Assembly: GCA_018857735.1 (NCBI GenBank)
Contig: JABMCL010001849.1
Coordinates: 67,501-131,500 of the forward strand
Source of the DNA: Alviniconcha marisindica
Taxonomy: Eukaryota > Mollusca > Gastropoda > Provannidae
Length of the DNA stretch: 64,000 nucleotides
Direction of reading: 5' to 3'
Part shown: piece after piece, positions 50,701 through 62,935 of the stretch
How the letters are laid out: each line of letters starts with the position of its first letter
Numbering within the stretch: the first letter of the stretch is position 1
The notes under the pieces: generated by a model
Told to the model about the DNA's origin: nothing
The model's database searches: none
Seen by the model: only the letters and a program-made list of their open reading frames with translations
Program-made: the position numbers and the translations under genes

Positions 50701-52647
50701 CTCTCGGTCCCCAGAAACCTGCCTCGGCAACATGTTGTGAAGAAGGCGAGAACTCAGGGACGGAAGCAGTCGGGAGAGGAGCATCAGCAGAGTTGCCTGT
50801 CCTGCCGGGGCTGCAGACTGAAGTGCTGCCCTTGCTTCAGCAGCTGCTTCACAACCACAGGTCAGTCGTTGGCACTCTGCGCTTGCTGTGCAACTCTGCG
50901 CTTGCTGCACAACGCTGCTTTTGCTGTGCATTGCTTTGCCCTGTACGCTCTGTCTAAACCAGGAGTCTGTTTTCTTCATGAATTTACTGATTTAGGATGT
51001 AAGTAGCTAGCTAGTTTAGTTGTTTTCCCCCATGTTTTTTATTTGTGTGGGTTTGGTTGTTTTGTTTTTGTTTATTTATTAATTAAACAGATCATCACAT
51101 GGGTACTTTTTATGGAGTATTTTGGGGATTTCTGATTTGCAAGAGAAGGAGCTTTTTTAATTTAAATTTATTTTTTTGCTGATGGAGTTGCATAGATTTT
51201 AGGTGTTCAGTATTGGCAAAATGTTGGAAAAGCACTTCTTCTTTTTTTTTTGAAGATGCAAACATTGGGCTTTGCTGATTCAACACTGGCAGTCAAAATT
51301 TCAAACAAAAATAGCTGGGCCATTAAGGAACTTAGTATGGTTTCAAAACCTGTACTGAATTTGTCAGTCAAGTCAATTGCTTTGCACAAGGGACTTATTC
51401 TAAAATGTACAAACTCACTTATGAAAATTATTTTATGGACTATCATTGTTTTGTCCACCTGATTTTTGCTTGAAGCAGCATCGCATTGTTCTTGTCAGCT
51501 GGAGTCTCCTGTGACTGTGATCAGATCAGTAGTTCACTACCATGACTGAATTTATCTGTTAGGTGACCATTGATGCTCATTTTTTATCTATTATATGTAT
51601 TCTGTCTCTCCCTCACAGCCAACTTGAATAAGGTGGCAGAATTTTCTCTGAGATGGCAGCTGTGTCATTTAAACACAAGAACTGAAGATGCAGCTCTTGT
51701 TGGTGTTCATCTTGATAATCAATGTGTGATAAGCACCACATGACACTGTACACAAAAGAAAGACACCTGTGAAAACCTGAACAGGTCAAACTAGTCCAGC
51801 AGGTGTGCCCACTGTGGCATGGGATGTTTATGTAACATGATTCCTCTATGCTGGCTTGTTTCAGAAACTGCAGGCACTGGGCTTTGCTGACTCGCCATTG
51901 CCAGAGCTTGCTGGACACAAGAATAACCAGGCCACTGAACCAGGCAGCTTGCCCAAGTTCTGACAAGAAAAACAACCCTGTGTCAGGTTTGCTTTAATAC
52001 ATGGTTTGTTTACAAGATCAGATAGAGCACACAAAAGTTAAAAAACAAAACAACTTATTTCAGTTTTACAATATAATCATGTGCAAACGTTCAGTGAAAG
52101 CACTCTTTTCAAGCAACAAACACATAATGGCACTGACAAGTAAGTAACTTGGTGTTTTACTCCCAGTCAACCAGTGCAGTTGTATCAGGGCAATGACACT
52201 GACAAATGATGATAGGAATGAAATTTAATCTACTTAGCTTTGAGTTGGTGGAGAAGTTTTAAAAAATAAAATCATTTAAGGCTTATTTAGATTGAAAAAT
52301 ATTTAGAAGTTTTTTTTAATGTATTATTTGTAATAGAAAATACTTTCGACCACTGGATTATGAGGAGGGGACAAAAAGGAAAAGCTTGTGAAGGTGAGGA
52401 GTTGAACATGTAAAAATAATGGAGAATTCACATGCTGTTTTCATGGATCAAGTCTTGTCATTGGCAGCAGAGAAAAGTGGGGGGAAATTTAGGTAACACT
52501 GTCAAGCATGGTGTATATATATATGTGTGTGCGTGCATGTGTGTGTGCGTGCGTGTGTGTGTGTGCGTGCGGTGTGTGTGTGTGAGAGAGAGAGAGAGAT
52601 GGTGTATATATATATATATGTGTGTGCGTGCATGTGTGTGTGCATGC

Positions 52648-52685
<38 letters not shown>

Positions 52686-55654
52686 ACTTTTGTGGTTGTG
52701 GTGGTGTTTTTCATTTTACTCCATGATGAATTTGCATACGTATGAACTGTGTGTTTATGTATGTGAGCATGGGGGGGGGGGGGGGGGGGGGGGAGTATGT
52801 CATTGATGAATCAGTTCAAAGGTTGCCCCAGACATTTATGTTAAACCGGACAGAATCAACAAACATCAGTTGGGATTTGTTGATTGCTGTAATGCATCGA
52901 TCCTGTGGGTGATGTTAGGGTGTGGTGTGTGAGGCTGTTTTCGTTGGATAGCTTCATGCAGGGCTGCAGTCTCTTTACAGCAGGCGGTGACATGGGCAAA
53001 CCAGGGAGCGGCAGACTGCTGCCCAGGAGCAGGGCCCGAAAGTCCCCCACCACAACTAAGCTTCTGGAGGACCACATTTCTCACAGCAGGGTACCTTTCC
53101 TCCTGCCGTTCGCTTCTTTCTGTCTTTCTGTGGTTTCTTCTTTTGCTGTTCACTTCTTTCTGTCTTTCTGTGGTTTCTTCTTTGCTGTTCACTTCTTTCT
53201 GTCTTTCTGTGGTTTCTTCTTTGCTGTTCACTTCTTTCTGTCTTTCTGTGGTTTCTTCTTTTGCCGTTCACTGCTTTCTGTCTTTCTGTGGTTTGTTTCT
53301 TTTTTGTCTGCATAGCTTCTTGGTTCTTCAGTGGGTTTTATATTACCCTGTCTTTGTACAGCGAAACTGCTAACAAAAACTATTCCCCCTCCCACTCCTC
53401 TGACCCTCCTTAAACAGAGAAACTGAAGAAGGGTTAAAGGTTAGGGTTCAGGGTTCATTTACAAACGCTACAAAAAAATAAAAATAGGCTTAAAGGGGGC
53501 AGTGCTAAAAGGGAGTTAGTCTCACTCTTAGACAAGGGGGTGTAACTGTGTGTGTTTTAATAAGTGGTTTCGCTGTACATGTATACAGATTGCTTACGTT
53601 CTGATGTAAGGTGAGACCAGTCACTGGCTGTTTCTGTGGCAGGTGTTTGTGTGTGTTGTGAGGTGAAGTGAGACCAGTCACTGGGTGTTTGTGTGCCTTG
53701 TGATGTAAGGTGAGACCAGACACTGGGTGTTTGTGTGTGTTGTGATGTAAGGTGAGGCCAGTCACTGGGTGTTTGTGTGCCTTGTGATGTAAGGTGAGAC
53801 CAGACACTGGGTGTTTGTGTGTGTTGTGATGTAAGGTGAGGCCAGTCACTGGGTGTTTGCATGCATTGTGATGTAAGGTGAGGCCAGTCACTGGGTGTTT
53901 GTGTGTGTTGTGATGTAAGGTGAGACCAGACACTGGGTGTTTGTGTGTGTTGTGATGTAAGGTGAGGCCAGTCACTGGGTGTTTGCATGCATTGTGATGT
54001 AAGGTGAGACCAGTACAATGGGTGTTGTGTGCTGTATGTAAGGTGAGACAGTCACTGGGTGTTTGTGTGCCTTGTGATGTAAGGTGAGACCAGTCACTGG
54101 GTGTTTGTGTGTGTTGTAAGGTGAGACAGTCACTGGTGTTTTGCTGTGATGTAAGGTACAGTATTGTTGAGCTTGTGATGTAAGGTGAGACCAGTCACTG
54201 GGTGTTTCTGTGGCAGGTGTTTGTGTGTTGTGATGTAAGGTGAGACCAGTCACTGGGTGTTTGTGTGTTGTGATGTAAGGTGAGACAGTCACTGGGTGTT
54301 TGTGTGCTGTTGTGATGTAAGGTGAGGCCAGTCACTGGGTGTTTGCATGCATTGTGATGTAAGGTGAGACCAGTCACTGGGTGTTTGTGTGTTTGTGATG
54401 TAAGGTGAGACCAGTCACTGGGTGTTTGTGTGCCTTGTGATGTAAGGTGAGACCAGCACTGGGTGTTTTGTGTGTTTTTGTAAGGTGAGTCAGTCACTAG
54501 GGTGTTTGCATGCATTGTGATGTAAGGTGAGACCAGTCACTGGGTGTTTGTGTGTGTTGTAAGGTGAGATCAGTCACTGGGTGTTTGTGTGCCTTGTGAT
54601 GTAAGGTGAGACCAGTCACTGGGTGTTTGTGTGTGTTGTGATGTAAGGTGAGACCAGTCACTGGGTGTTTGTGTGCCTTGTGATGTAAGGTGAGACAGTC
54701 ACTGGGTGTTTCTGTGGCAGGTGTTTGTGTGAGTTGTGATGTAAGGTGAGACAGTCACTGGGTGTTTCTGTGGCAGGTGTTTGTGTGAGTTGTGATGTAA
54801 GGTGAGACAGTCACTGGGTGTTTCTGTGGCAGGTGTTTGTGTGAGTTGTGATGTAAGGTGAGACAGTCACTGGGTGTTTCTGTGGCAGGTGTTTGTGTGA
54901 GTTGTGATGTAAGGTGAGACAGTCACTGGGTGTTTCTGTGGCAGGTGTTTGTGTGTGTTGTGATTAAGGTGAGACTGTCACCGGCTGTTTCTGTGACAGG
55001 TGTTTGGCTTCCTGAAGGCAGTGGTGAAGTGCACTGTTCCACCACAGCTGTTGGGGCCCTCCGCTAACATGGCTCTCTTCCTCAAAAGTAAGTGGCTTGT
55101 GGTTCTTTGCAGTTTAATGCCTTCTGTCATTTTCATTTGTCTCTCTTTCTCAATATCTAGTAAATTCCTTAGTAGTGGTATGAATTTATCAGATATTCTA
55201 CAGCCTTATCTGCTGGTTATATCCTTAAAAATACATTTATAATTGAGTGTGATGTATATGTGCGTCTGGCACTGTATACACCTAGTTTGTGCAGAAGTTT
55301 TTTATGTTTTATGAATACATATTCACTCATTTATCCATGCTTCAGATATATATATATCAATGATGCCTGTACATTTTTGTTTTAATTATAACTCAACAGT
55401 AGCTTAGCAAGGACTAGTTGTTAGGTTTTGACTAAACCTAAACTACAATCCTTGTAAAATAAAGTTTTTCAAGTTTGAGTTCTCTTGCTCACTCTTGTCC
55501 ATCCTTTTTCCTGTATCAGATTTGTACAGGACTTGCCTCACACAGTTTGACAATTGATGGATCAAATTGTGGTCAACAATTGAATTATATATCCATACGG
55601 TGATACACAGACATAAACACATGTATGCATGCATGTGCACGCACACACACACAC

Positions 55655-55697
<43 letters not shown>

Positions 55698-58169
55698 CTC
55701 CTCCTCCCCCCCTCCCCCCCCCCCCACACACACACTCACACACTCTCTCTCTGTGTTGCTTTTAACCTGCATGTAAACTTTTTTATTTCCAGACGTTAAA
55801 ACATTGGTGTCTGCTGGAAAGTTTGAGAAACTGTGCTTGGGGCAACTGATGAGAGGAATAAAGGTTTGACTTGTTGTTAATTTACTGTTAGTTAGTGTTG
55901 ACAGGACACAGGTTTAGTTTAGTTAACTCACATTTCCATGCCAGGGCACACCTGGAGCCACATGCTTGGTTCACTGCAGTCTGCAGTTGGCTAAGACAAA
56001 GTACAGGGGAGAGGGTGGGACCATAAGGAAACCAATCACCTGAAGATGATACGGATAAAGGGTAATCAGAACGTCACAATTAGCATTGTGTGCAAAAGAC
56101 CTGAAGAGTAGGCACCATGTAACATTGTGTGCAAAAGACCTGAAGAGCAGGCACCATGTAACATTGTGTGCAAAAGACCTGATGAGCAGGCACCATGTAA
56201 CATTGTGTGCAAAAGACCTGAAGAGTAGGCACCATGTTTTCATTGCAAGCTATGACACAGCAATGGAGCAAAAGGCTGGTGAATTCCAGCCAAGCCTTCC
56301 ACATCCAGTGAAACAAAGTAACCATCATCTGAATGCTGAATCAGACTCAAATAATAATAATAAAAGTATTTATAAACACAATATCTTGTCCATAGAGACT
56401 ATTTTATTTCTCAGCACAGACACATACATCTGAGCGCATACCAATCATTGTGCAGTACATCCATATGGTGGTCAGATGAAAAACTTGTGGGGAAAGACAT
56501 GGGGCTTGGAGTTGTGTGCAGAACCCCCTGTTTCACCAGTCAACACAGTACTACATTGTGGTCAGGTCAAAAGCTTGTGAAGAAAGAAGTGGGGGTTAGA
56601 GCTCAGTGTGGAACCCTCTGTTGAGTGTCGGCTGCTGTGTTTGATGTTTGTGAGGTGGTTGAACTGTGCAGGTGAGGGAGTGTGTGTGGCTGAGGGGTGT
56701 GGCATGCCACAAGGAGAGAGAACACCGGATGGCACAGCTGCTGTGGTGGCTGGTCAACTCCTTCCTTTTCTCTGTCATCACAGTACGTTGGTTGCTTTGC
56801 TTGTACAGCTTATCACTGTGTTGTTGTTGTGTGTGTGTGTGAGTATGTGTGTTTGTGAGTGATGTGTATGCATGTGCGTGTGTGTATGAGAGAGAGAGAG
56901 AGAGTATATGTGTGTGTGCAGTCTGTTGCTTTTGAAGTAGTTTCAGTCAGCTAAAACAGAAAGGAAAAATAATACATGTAGTGCTTATTTATACAGCACC
57001 AATAAGCACCAATCCTGCATATGATGCTTATTTTTACAGCACAATCCTTAGGTTCTCTGCCCGCCTTATAAAGAACAACCACTGTACAACAGCTTTCCAT
57101 ATTTATGTGTGCATGCTCAGTGCATGTGTGTAGATGTTGATCCGCTTTAAAAGTGAATAAATGAAAATTAAAAAACAACTTGTGGTAGCAATACATGGTA
57201 ACAAAACAAATTCTGTTTTTGTGTGTATTTTCAACTGCTGCCTTTTGTTTGTCAGGCTTTTTTCTACCTGACAGATGCAAGCACCTTCAGGAACCGAGTG
57301 TTGTACTACAGGAAACAGACATGGCTCAGACTCCAGACCGAAGCAATGCACGGTAGTACATGTACACTGATATACCAAGAGTGAGATGGCAAGACAATAA
57401 TAATAAGTAGTATTTTTACAATGCTTTGTCTCAAGGGAGCTCTGCAAGGTAGTACATGTACACTAATATACCAAGAGTGAGATGACAATAATAGTGAGTA
57501 GTTGTAGTAGTTGTACAGTGCTTTGTCTCAAGGGAGCTCTGCAAGGTAGTACATGTACTCTAATATACCAAGAGTGAGATGACAGTAATAGTGAGTCGTT
57601 GTACAGTGCTTTGTCTCAAGGGAGCTCTGCAAGGTAGTACATGTACACTAATATACCAAGGGTGAGATGACAATAATAGTGAGTAGTTGTAGTAGTTGTA
57701 CAGTGCTTTGTCTCAAGGGAGCTCTGCAAGGTAGTACATGTACTCTAATATACCAAGAGTGAGATGACAGTAATAGTGAGTAGTTGTACAGTGCTTTGTC
57801 TCAAGGGAGCTCTGCAAGGTAGTACATGTACACTAATATACCAAGAGTGAGATGACAGTAATAGTGAGTAGTTGTACAGTGCTTTGTCTCAAGGGAGCTC
57901 TGCAAGGTAGTACATGTACACTAATATACTGAGAGTGAGATGACAAGACGATAATAATAATAATAATGATGAGTCATGCAGTGTCTGGTCTCAGGGGAGC
58001 TCTTAGTGCTTTATGGAGTATGTACACTTGTGTATGTTTGTGCATATGCACACACACACACACACATGCAGACACATGCTTGCATACACTTACACACATA
58101 CCAAATACAGGCACATATACACATGCACGTACACAACACTGCACACACGCACATGCACACACAGTACAT

Positions 58170-58229
<60 letters not shown>

Positions 58230-58232
58230 CAT

Positions 58233-58276
<44 letters not shown>

Positions 58277-58785
58277 CATAGTGGTGGGGTGATTCTGTAG
58301 AAGCTGTTTAGGTCAGCAGTCACGGTCTTTCACCTTGCTTTCTTCAGCGTGATCTGGCTGTCTTGTTAAGTACTTCCTTCTGATGACATAGAAACTGTTC
58401 ACAGGGCAGGCATAAAAGGGTCTACATCACTTGCATGATCCGTGTTAGACCAGCCCTGAAAACTGAAACACACACACCTGGTCTGCCCCCACCTCCTATC
58501 CTTGTGTATTATTTCTGTTTCCAGATTTCAGACAAAGAACTAAGCTGCAGAACATCTCTGAGGTAATGTTTAATACGAATAATGTACATTTATCATGTGC
58601 TCATCAACGTTCTGAGTGCTCACATGATACATGTTAACATAAACACGATATGCTATCCACACGCAGAGCACAGTCCTACTAATGCAATATACATTAAAGT
58701 ATTATATGAAGCAAAAAACGTAAATGCAATGAATTCAAACAGTTTATACATACATGACACTAATCTGCACACCACACACACAATA

Positions 58786-58868
<83 letters not shown>

Positions 58869-61800
58869 CTGATGAAAGTCTTAGTAATGACAATAATATG
58901 AGGGAGGATTTATGCATTTGTTTCACTCTGGTAACTTTTCTCCCCAAACCCGCTTTAAATGGGAAAAGTGATGAGCCATGGACAGTGAATCAGACTTTTT
59001 ACTTGTGATTTGATGAATTTTCTTTTGCTCTGATAAGACTTCCACAGCTGATTGGGTGTTAAATACCAGGTAACTAACAATGTGATGTTACCTGAATTGA
59101 GTGTTGAATACCAGGTAACTAACCATGTGATGTTATCTTACTGGGCATTAAATGCCAGGAAACTAACCATGTGATGTTTTCTGAATTGGATGTTGAACGC
59201 CGGGTAACTAACCATGTGATGGTATGTGAACTGGGTGTAAAATACCAGGTAACTAACCATGCATTATGTGAACTGGGTGTTAAATACCAGGTAACTAACC
59301 ATGCGATGTTATGTGAATTGGGTGGGGATTACTAACCATGGGACATTGTCTGAGTCTCTGGCTGCACTGTTGTTGTTTTGCACCGTGTGCACAGACCACG
59401 GTCAAGGAATGGCTGGCCTCTGGTCAGACTCTGGGTGTCTCCGTTCTGCGGTTCCTGCCCAAGGCCAGGTCGCTGCGACCCATTGTCAACATGAGCAGTA
59501 AGCCCAGAAGCAACTCACAGCAGGTAATAACTTAATAAGCAACAGTTTTAGCTCACATGAATATTGGATACAATGACTGATGTCTTCTTCTTCTTCTGTG
59601 TAGTGTCCTACTTCAACACTGAAGACTGACTCTTTCAGTGCACGCTGAGTTATTTTGGTGTTTCAATAATCCACCGAACTTTGACATAGACTACAGGATC
59701 TTTAGCATGCGTATGTGATCTTGTTGCATGCGTATACACACAGGGAGACCTCAGTCTATAGTCTCATCCAAAGGATTTTTGTAGAGTCTGTACAGAATTT
59801 GACCCTGAGAAATCTCAGGGCAGACGCAAAGCCTAGCACGTAATGATCACCCATCCACATGGTGACCATGCTCAGTCGTGCTTAACTTGGCTGCTGAGAG
59901 CTAATGCTGTCCATCCACTCTCCTTACCATAAGGTGCTTTTGGTGGTTGGTCTGACACTGATCATGCAGGTGGTGGAGACCCTTTAAGACTGCGCTATCT
60001 GCCCCCACCCGCACCCCACCCCAAAAGGGGTTTATGCAGTGATCATACTGGCATTTCTTCAGACACTGTTTAGAAAGATTTGCAATATTATTTAATTTTT
60101 TTCTGGTTCATCACCCACATTAAATGCACCAAACAACAGCTGTACATGTTCACTGAGTTAAAATCTTCAACAATAAGCTGAATTTCATGTGAAGAAGTAT
60201 GTGTCGCACAAATTCTACTGTGCTTTTTTGAAAATACATTTTGGACTGGTTTTTGGTTTTGTTTCAGCAAAAGTCCATTAACAAGCAGTTGATGAAGTTG
60301 TTTCAAGCCCTGACTTTTGAAAAGGTATAAGTATGTATTAGTTTTAAAGTGCACATGTGAGCATACTACATGTTATTTCAGATGATGAATCAGACTGTTG
60401 CTTATGACACAAGCACTAATGCACACCCATACACACACATGCATATATATATATGCATGCACACACCACATGCATACATGCATGCACGCACGCACACATG
60501 CACACAGGCATGCACACACCACCCATGTATGCATACACATTGGAGGGGGGGAGGGGGACTACAGCTAAACTAACACATTCTTTAAGTCCCAAAATAGACC
60601 CAGTGCTGCCAGAAATGACTTGCAGAACTTGTGTATTGTTTAAGTCTAAGCCCCAAGTTTGCCCAGTGTCACCAAGTGTGGTAACTCAGGTGAGTAGCCT
60701 GTTGTTCATGTTGCACAGCAGATGCTGACAGTTGTCACTCATTTACTATCATGGTTGACAGACACTGGATGGCAGCATCAGCGGTTGCTCTGTGTTCGGC
60801 ACTGATGACATCTACCTCCGGCTGAGACAGTTCAAGGCAGACAGAGCCTCACGTCAGGACCATAGGTATGTCAGACACAGTTCAAGGCAGACAGAGCCTC
60901 ACGTCAGGACCATAGGTATGTCAGATACAGTTCAAGGCAGAGCCTCTCATCAGGACCATGGGTATGTCAGACACAGTTCAAGGCAGACAGAGCCTCACGT
61001 CAGGATCATAGGTATTGATTGACGATCGCTTATATAGCGCTATTCTCTGCTCTCTTGAGCAGACTCACTGTGCTCGCATGTAATTCTACATGAGTGACTA
61101 GCTTTTTATAGCGCGTTTGTTTTTGTTTTTAATATCCACCGAAGTGGTGTATTTACAGCGCTGGCATGGCTGGTGCCACATGAAACTGCTGCTGTCTCGG
61201 CGTAAGGTCTGTGTACACCGTACAACCATGCTCCATGTCACTTCATGCAAAGCCACATACGTAAGGTGCATGCGTGTTTAGCTGTAACCTGCCACCTGCA
61301 CTTTTGGCAGAATGACTGGGATCTTTTACGTGCTACTGCGGTAACACGGGGGTGGAACGGATACCGAAATAAGAGTCGGCACAGAAAGTCGACCCTGGAG
61401 AAGAAAATTCTCCCGCCGCTCCTGCAGGGATTCGAACCCGTGACCTTTCAATCAAGAGTCCGGTGCTCTAACCACTGAGCTATCCCCGCCCCTGGTATGC
61501 CAGACACAGTTCAAGGCAGAGCCTCTCATCAGGATTATAGGTATGTCAGACACAGTTCAAGGCAGAGCCTCTCGTCAGGACCATAGGTATGTCAGACACA
61601 GTTCTAGGCAGAGCCTCTCATCAGGACCATATGTACGTCAGACACAGTTCAAGGCAGAGCCTCTCGTCAGGACCATAGGTATGTCAGACACAGTTCAAGG
61701 CAGAGCCTCTCGTCAGGGCCATAGGTACGTCAGACACAGTTCAAGGCAGACAGAGCCTCTTGTCAGGACAGGTATGTGAGACACAGTTCAAGGCAGACAG

Positions 61801-62899
61801 AGCCTCACGTCAGGACCATAGGTATGTTATACACAGTTCAAGGCAGACAGAGCCTCTCGTCAGGACCATAGGTACATCACACACAGTTCAAGGCAGAGCC
61901 TCACGTCAGGACCATAGGTACATCAGACACAGTTCAAGGCAAACAGAGCCTCTCATTAGGACCATAGGTACGTCAAACACAGGTACACAGACCATAGGTA
62001 CATCAGAGACTGACAGAGCCTCTCATCAGGACCATAGGTACATCAGACACAGTTCAAGGCAGACAGAGCCTCACGTCAGGCCCATAGGTACGTCAGACAC
62101 AGTTCAAGGCAGATAGAGTCTCATGTCAGGCCCATAGGTACGTCAGACACAGTTCAAGGCAGAGCCTCAGGTCAGGACCATAGGTACGTCGGACACAGTT
62201 CAAGGCAGAGCCTCAGGTCAGGACCATAGGTACGTCAGACACAGTTCAAGGCAGGCAGAGCCTCAGATCAGGACCCTAGGTATGTCAGTGGATCACAGAT
62301 TGAAACTGTGCTTTTGGGGTTTCTGCATGGTGCCTTTGTTTGCGCACCACCCATTGTGGGTGTAAGGTTTGCCACAGTATTTAGAAGAATGCATGACATT
62401 TGTGAGAAAGCTGTTGAATGAAGTGTTGGAGTGTGTTTATGTAATTAGCAGGGTTCATTGTGCTCTACATTGTGTACTTTTATTGTTGACCTTATTGTTT
62501 TTGTTTTGCATGCTTTGGGCTCATGTTAGGTGTAAGTGCCTTACAAATACTCTTTTACATTACATTTGCTTACACTTACGATGTCTGACAAAGGCTCTTA
62601 ACCCCACTTGTTTGTTGTGTGTTACTCAACTTACTGGATGGGATTTGCATCAGTAGAACTATTTCCAAACAAACTATGGTATATGTACAGTGTAACTGAC
62701 AGTGAAGCTGTATATGCATCAGTAGAACTATTTTCAAACAAACTATGGTATATGTACAGTGTAACTGCTAGTGAAGCTGTATATGCATGCATCAGTAGAA
62801 CTATTTTCAAACAAACTATGGTATATGTACAGTGTGACTGATAGTGAAGGTGTATAACAGCGTTGGTCCTTATTTAGCACTGGACATCATCGCCCACCA

Positions 62900-62935
<36 letters not shown>

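Noticed and set aside
51250..51462. Plus-strand 70-codon frame as the missing TERT exon
   Set aside because: Its content does not fit the TERT segment and it resembles a second copy at 51868-51960, so it is a repeat.
61400..61495. tRNA gene on the minus strand
   Set aside because: Box A and box B are clear, but the acceptor stem cannot pair and the sequence continues into the SINE-A body.
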